Source: CAVYBY01 sp963766935 (GTDB lineage Bacteria; Actinomycetota; UBA4738; HRBIN12). Taken from it: 64,000 nt of DNA. Where the stretch lies: the NCBI GenBank assembly GCA_963766935.1, contig CAVYBY010000003.1, forward strand, positions 62,001 through 126,000, read 5' to 3'. How positions within the stretch are numbered: the first letter of the stretch is position 1; each line of letters opens with the position of its first letter. Under the pieces are notes generated by a model. That model worked only from the letters and a program-made list of their open reading frames with translations. It was not told where the DNA came from and did no database searches. This document shows positions 62,942-64,000 of this stretch, piece by piece. A program made the position numbers and the translations under genes.

Positions 62942-64000
62942 TCAGCGTGGCCGGGATGAGTCTAGCAACGGGTCTTCGTCCGGCGGGCCCGGGCCGCCCC
63001 GAAGTGACGCGAGCGCGCGGGCGTAGGCCAGACCGTGGCCGGCGCTCGCGGCCTCCTCGTCGAACCCGAGCCCGGAGAGCGACCGTGCCCACCGGCCGAG
63101 CGCCACGCTGGCCGGGTCGCGGACCAGGTCGAACGCGGCGCGGATGGCGCCCGCATAGCCGGTGGCCGTGGCCTCGGACTCACGCAGACGCCGGATGTGC
63201 TCCCCGGCGGCGGCGCCCATCCGTTCCCGCCGCTCGGGGTCGCCCGCGAGGTCCCCGATCCGCGCGGCGACCTCGGCGGGGTCGGGCGGCCCGGCCGCGA
63301 CGCGGAGCACGGCGTCCTCGGGAGCATCCAGATAGGCACCCGTCGCCGAGACGATCGACGGCCTGCCCACCTGCATGGCGCGCATGAGCGATCCGCTCAC
63401 CTCGCCGCGATGCGGGAACCGCAGATCAACGACGATGTCGGCGGCGAGGAGCCACGCGAGGAAGTCCTCGTCGGTGACGTCGTGGGCGATCCTCAGGCGC
63501 TCGCCGAGCCCCGAGGCCCGCGCGACCTCGCCCGAGTCGTACCCGCCGATCCGCCGGCCGACAAACGCGACGTGGACCGAGCGGTCGAGCGATGAGGCCG
63601 CGGCGGCGATCGCCTCGAGCCCCTTCGCGGCGTTCAGATCGCCCGGCGCAACCACGAGGGTCGTTCCGCCGCGGGCGGCGACCTCCGCGCGGAGCTCGCG
63701 CGCACGGCCCTGCGCCCCGCGGATCCGCTCCTCCGATTCGATCACCGGATGCGGCACGACGGTCACCGGCGTCCGGCACCCGAGGTCCTGCAGGTAGCGG
63801 CGGGCGAACTCCGAATGCACGATGACCCCGCGCGCCCGGCGCACGACGCTCGCGCACCACGGGATCGCGAGCGGCTCGTCCGCGCCGATGCTCGCCGGAA
63901 CCCGGTCGCGCAGCGCAAGGGCTTCGCGCACCGCCCGGCGGCCGAGCGGATCGCCGATGGCCACGAGCCCACGCACGAAATCGTCGAGGGCCAGGTCGTG
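62942..64000 (-). CDS. Family-4 glycosyltransferase, N-terminus beyond the window
   Basis: At least 352 residues; the frame stays open to base 64000, so the N-terminal donor or acceptor domain is missing. Visible are GVIVHSEFARRYLQDLG, VVPHPVIESEERI, TTLVVAPGDLNAAKGLEAIAAAAS (the R/K-x-x-G part) and VDLRFPHRGEVSGSLMRAMQVGRPSIVSATGAYLD, the E-x7-E-like donor site of GT4 enzymes. Last in transcription order of what is visible upstream of the Wzm/Wzt pair. It would add one sugar to the exported polysaccharide. The start cannot be given. Confidence 0.82.
   Translation of the reverse strand, partial: HDLALDDFVRGLVAIGDPLGRRAVREALALRDRVPASIGADEPLAIPWCASVVRRARGVIVHSEFARRYLQDLGCRTPVTVVPHPVIESEERIRGAQGRARELRAEVAARGGTTLVVAPGDLNAAKGLEAIAAAASSLDRSVHVAFVGRRIGGYDSGEVARASGLGERLRIAHDVTDEDFLAWLLAADIVVDLRFPHRGEVSGSLMRAMQVGRPSIVSATGAYLDAPEDAVLRVAAGPPDPAEVAARIGDLAGDPERRERMGAAAGEHIRRLRESEATATGYAGAIRAAFDLVRDPASVALGRWARSLSGLGFDEEAASAGHGLAYARALASLRGGPGPPDEDPLLDSSRPR

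Overview
The window is high-GC DNA (roughly 70 % by eye) from an actinobacterium, most likely an uncultured or deep-branching one. The evidence is a WhiB-family regulator with a C...CxxC...C cluster and GVWGG motif, the fused actinobacterial F420 genes fbiC and fbiB, a DUF222/HNH protein behind a LexA-type box, DUF3499, a Lys/Ala-rich histone-like protein, and a secA-prfB-ftsE-ftsX-smpB-ssrA block. Genes are packed tightly: at least fifteen neighbouring pairs overlap by 4 bp (GTGA or ATGA) or 1 bp (TGATG). About ten genes have a TAnnnT hexamer only 6-9 nt before the start codon, which suggests frequent leaderless transcription.

Layout. 1-3314 (minus): an OpuB/ProU-type osmolyte ABC importer. 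3396-4352: a membrane-anchored EEP-family phosphatase/nuclease. 4360-7535 (minus): two tandem phytoene-desaturase-like FAD oxidoreductases, divergent from a GcvT-like folate protein (7701-8894). 9006-10898: a type I phosphodiesterase. 10900-13501: a divergent pair of secreted envelope proteins, one RTX-repeat plus M23-like, the other an M15 carboxypeptidase-like protein. 13520-21937 (minus): a long operon of Liv-type importer genes, a 3-hydroxyisobutyrate-dehydrogenase-family enzyme, a two-subunit B12-dependent acyl-CoA mutase and a flavodoxin-like protein. A LacI-family regulator (22150-23157) lies upstream. Matching 14-bp palindromes sit at the operon promoter and upstream of the regulator gene. 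The mutase carries the residues of isobutyryl-CoA mutase, not methylmalonyl-CoA mutase.

23322-24566: SOS-type DUF222/HNH gene. 24741-32540 (minus): secA, prfB (with its programmed +1 frameshift), ftsE, ftsX, smpB, a PLP decarboxylase and ssrA (tmRNA); the decarboxylase separates smpB from ssrA. 32661-36338 (minus): an acetolactate-synthase-like enzyme, a DinB-fold protein, an orphan NarL-type response regulator and a ribosome hibernation factor. 36528-43303 (minus): comF, an unknown, ahcY, a purine nucleoside phosphorylase, a sugar-phosphate isomerase, a Trm112-like protein, phosphomannomutase, a zinc-ribbon protein and DUF3499. 43532-49162 (minus): an L,D-transpeptidase, a DUF5719-like protein and a 1018-residue membrane glycosyltransferase. 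49315-55067: the histone-like gene, whiB, fbiC, and divergently fbiA-fbiB. The rest holds two DUF3105 proteins, a SpoIID/LGFP protein, and a surface-polysaccharide operon (NDP-sugar synthase, rhamnosyltransferase-like GT2, small EamA/SMR protein, Wzt/Wzm exporter, GT4). The whiB - DUF3499 - manB - isomerase - ahcY and fbiA-fbiB content recalls, from memory, the Mycobacterium tuberculosis Rv3248c-Rv3265c neighbourhood.

Quality caution. Several genes are interrupted by single-base frameshifts that leave conserved protein sequence on both sides (icmB, livG, pnp, manB, spoIID-like, wzm). The three liv genes at 18757-21937 carry a dozen or more. Sequence or assembly error is at least as likely as true gene decay.
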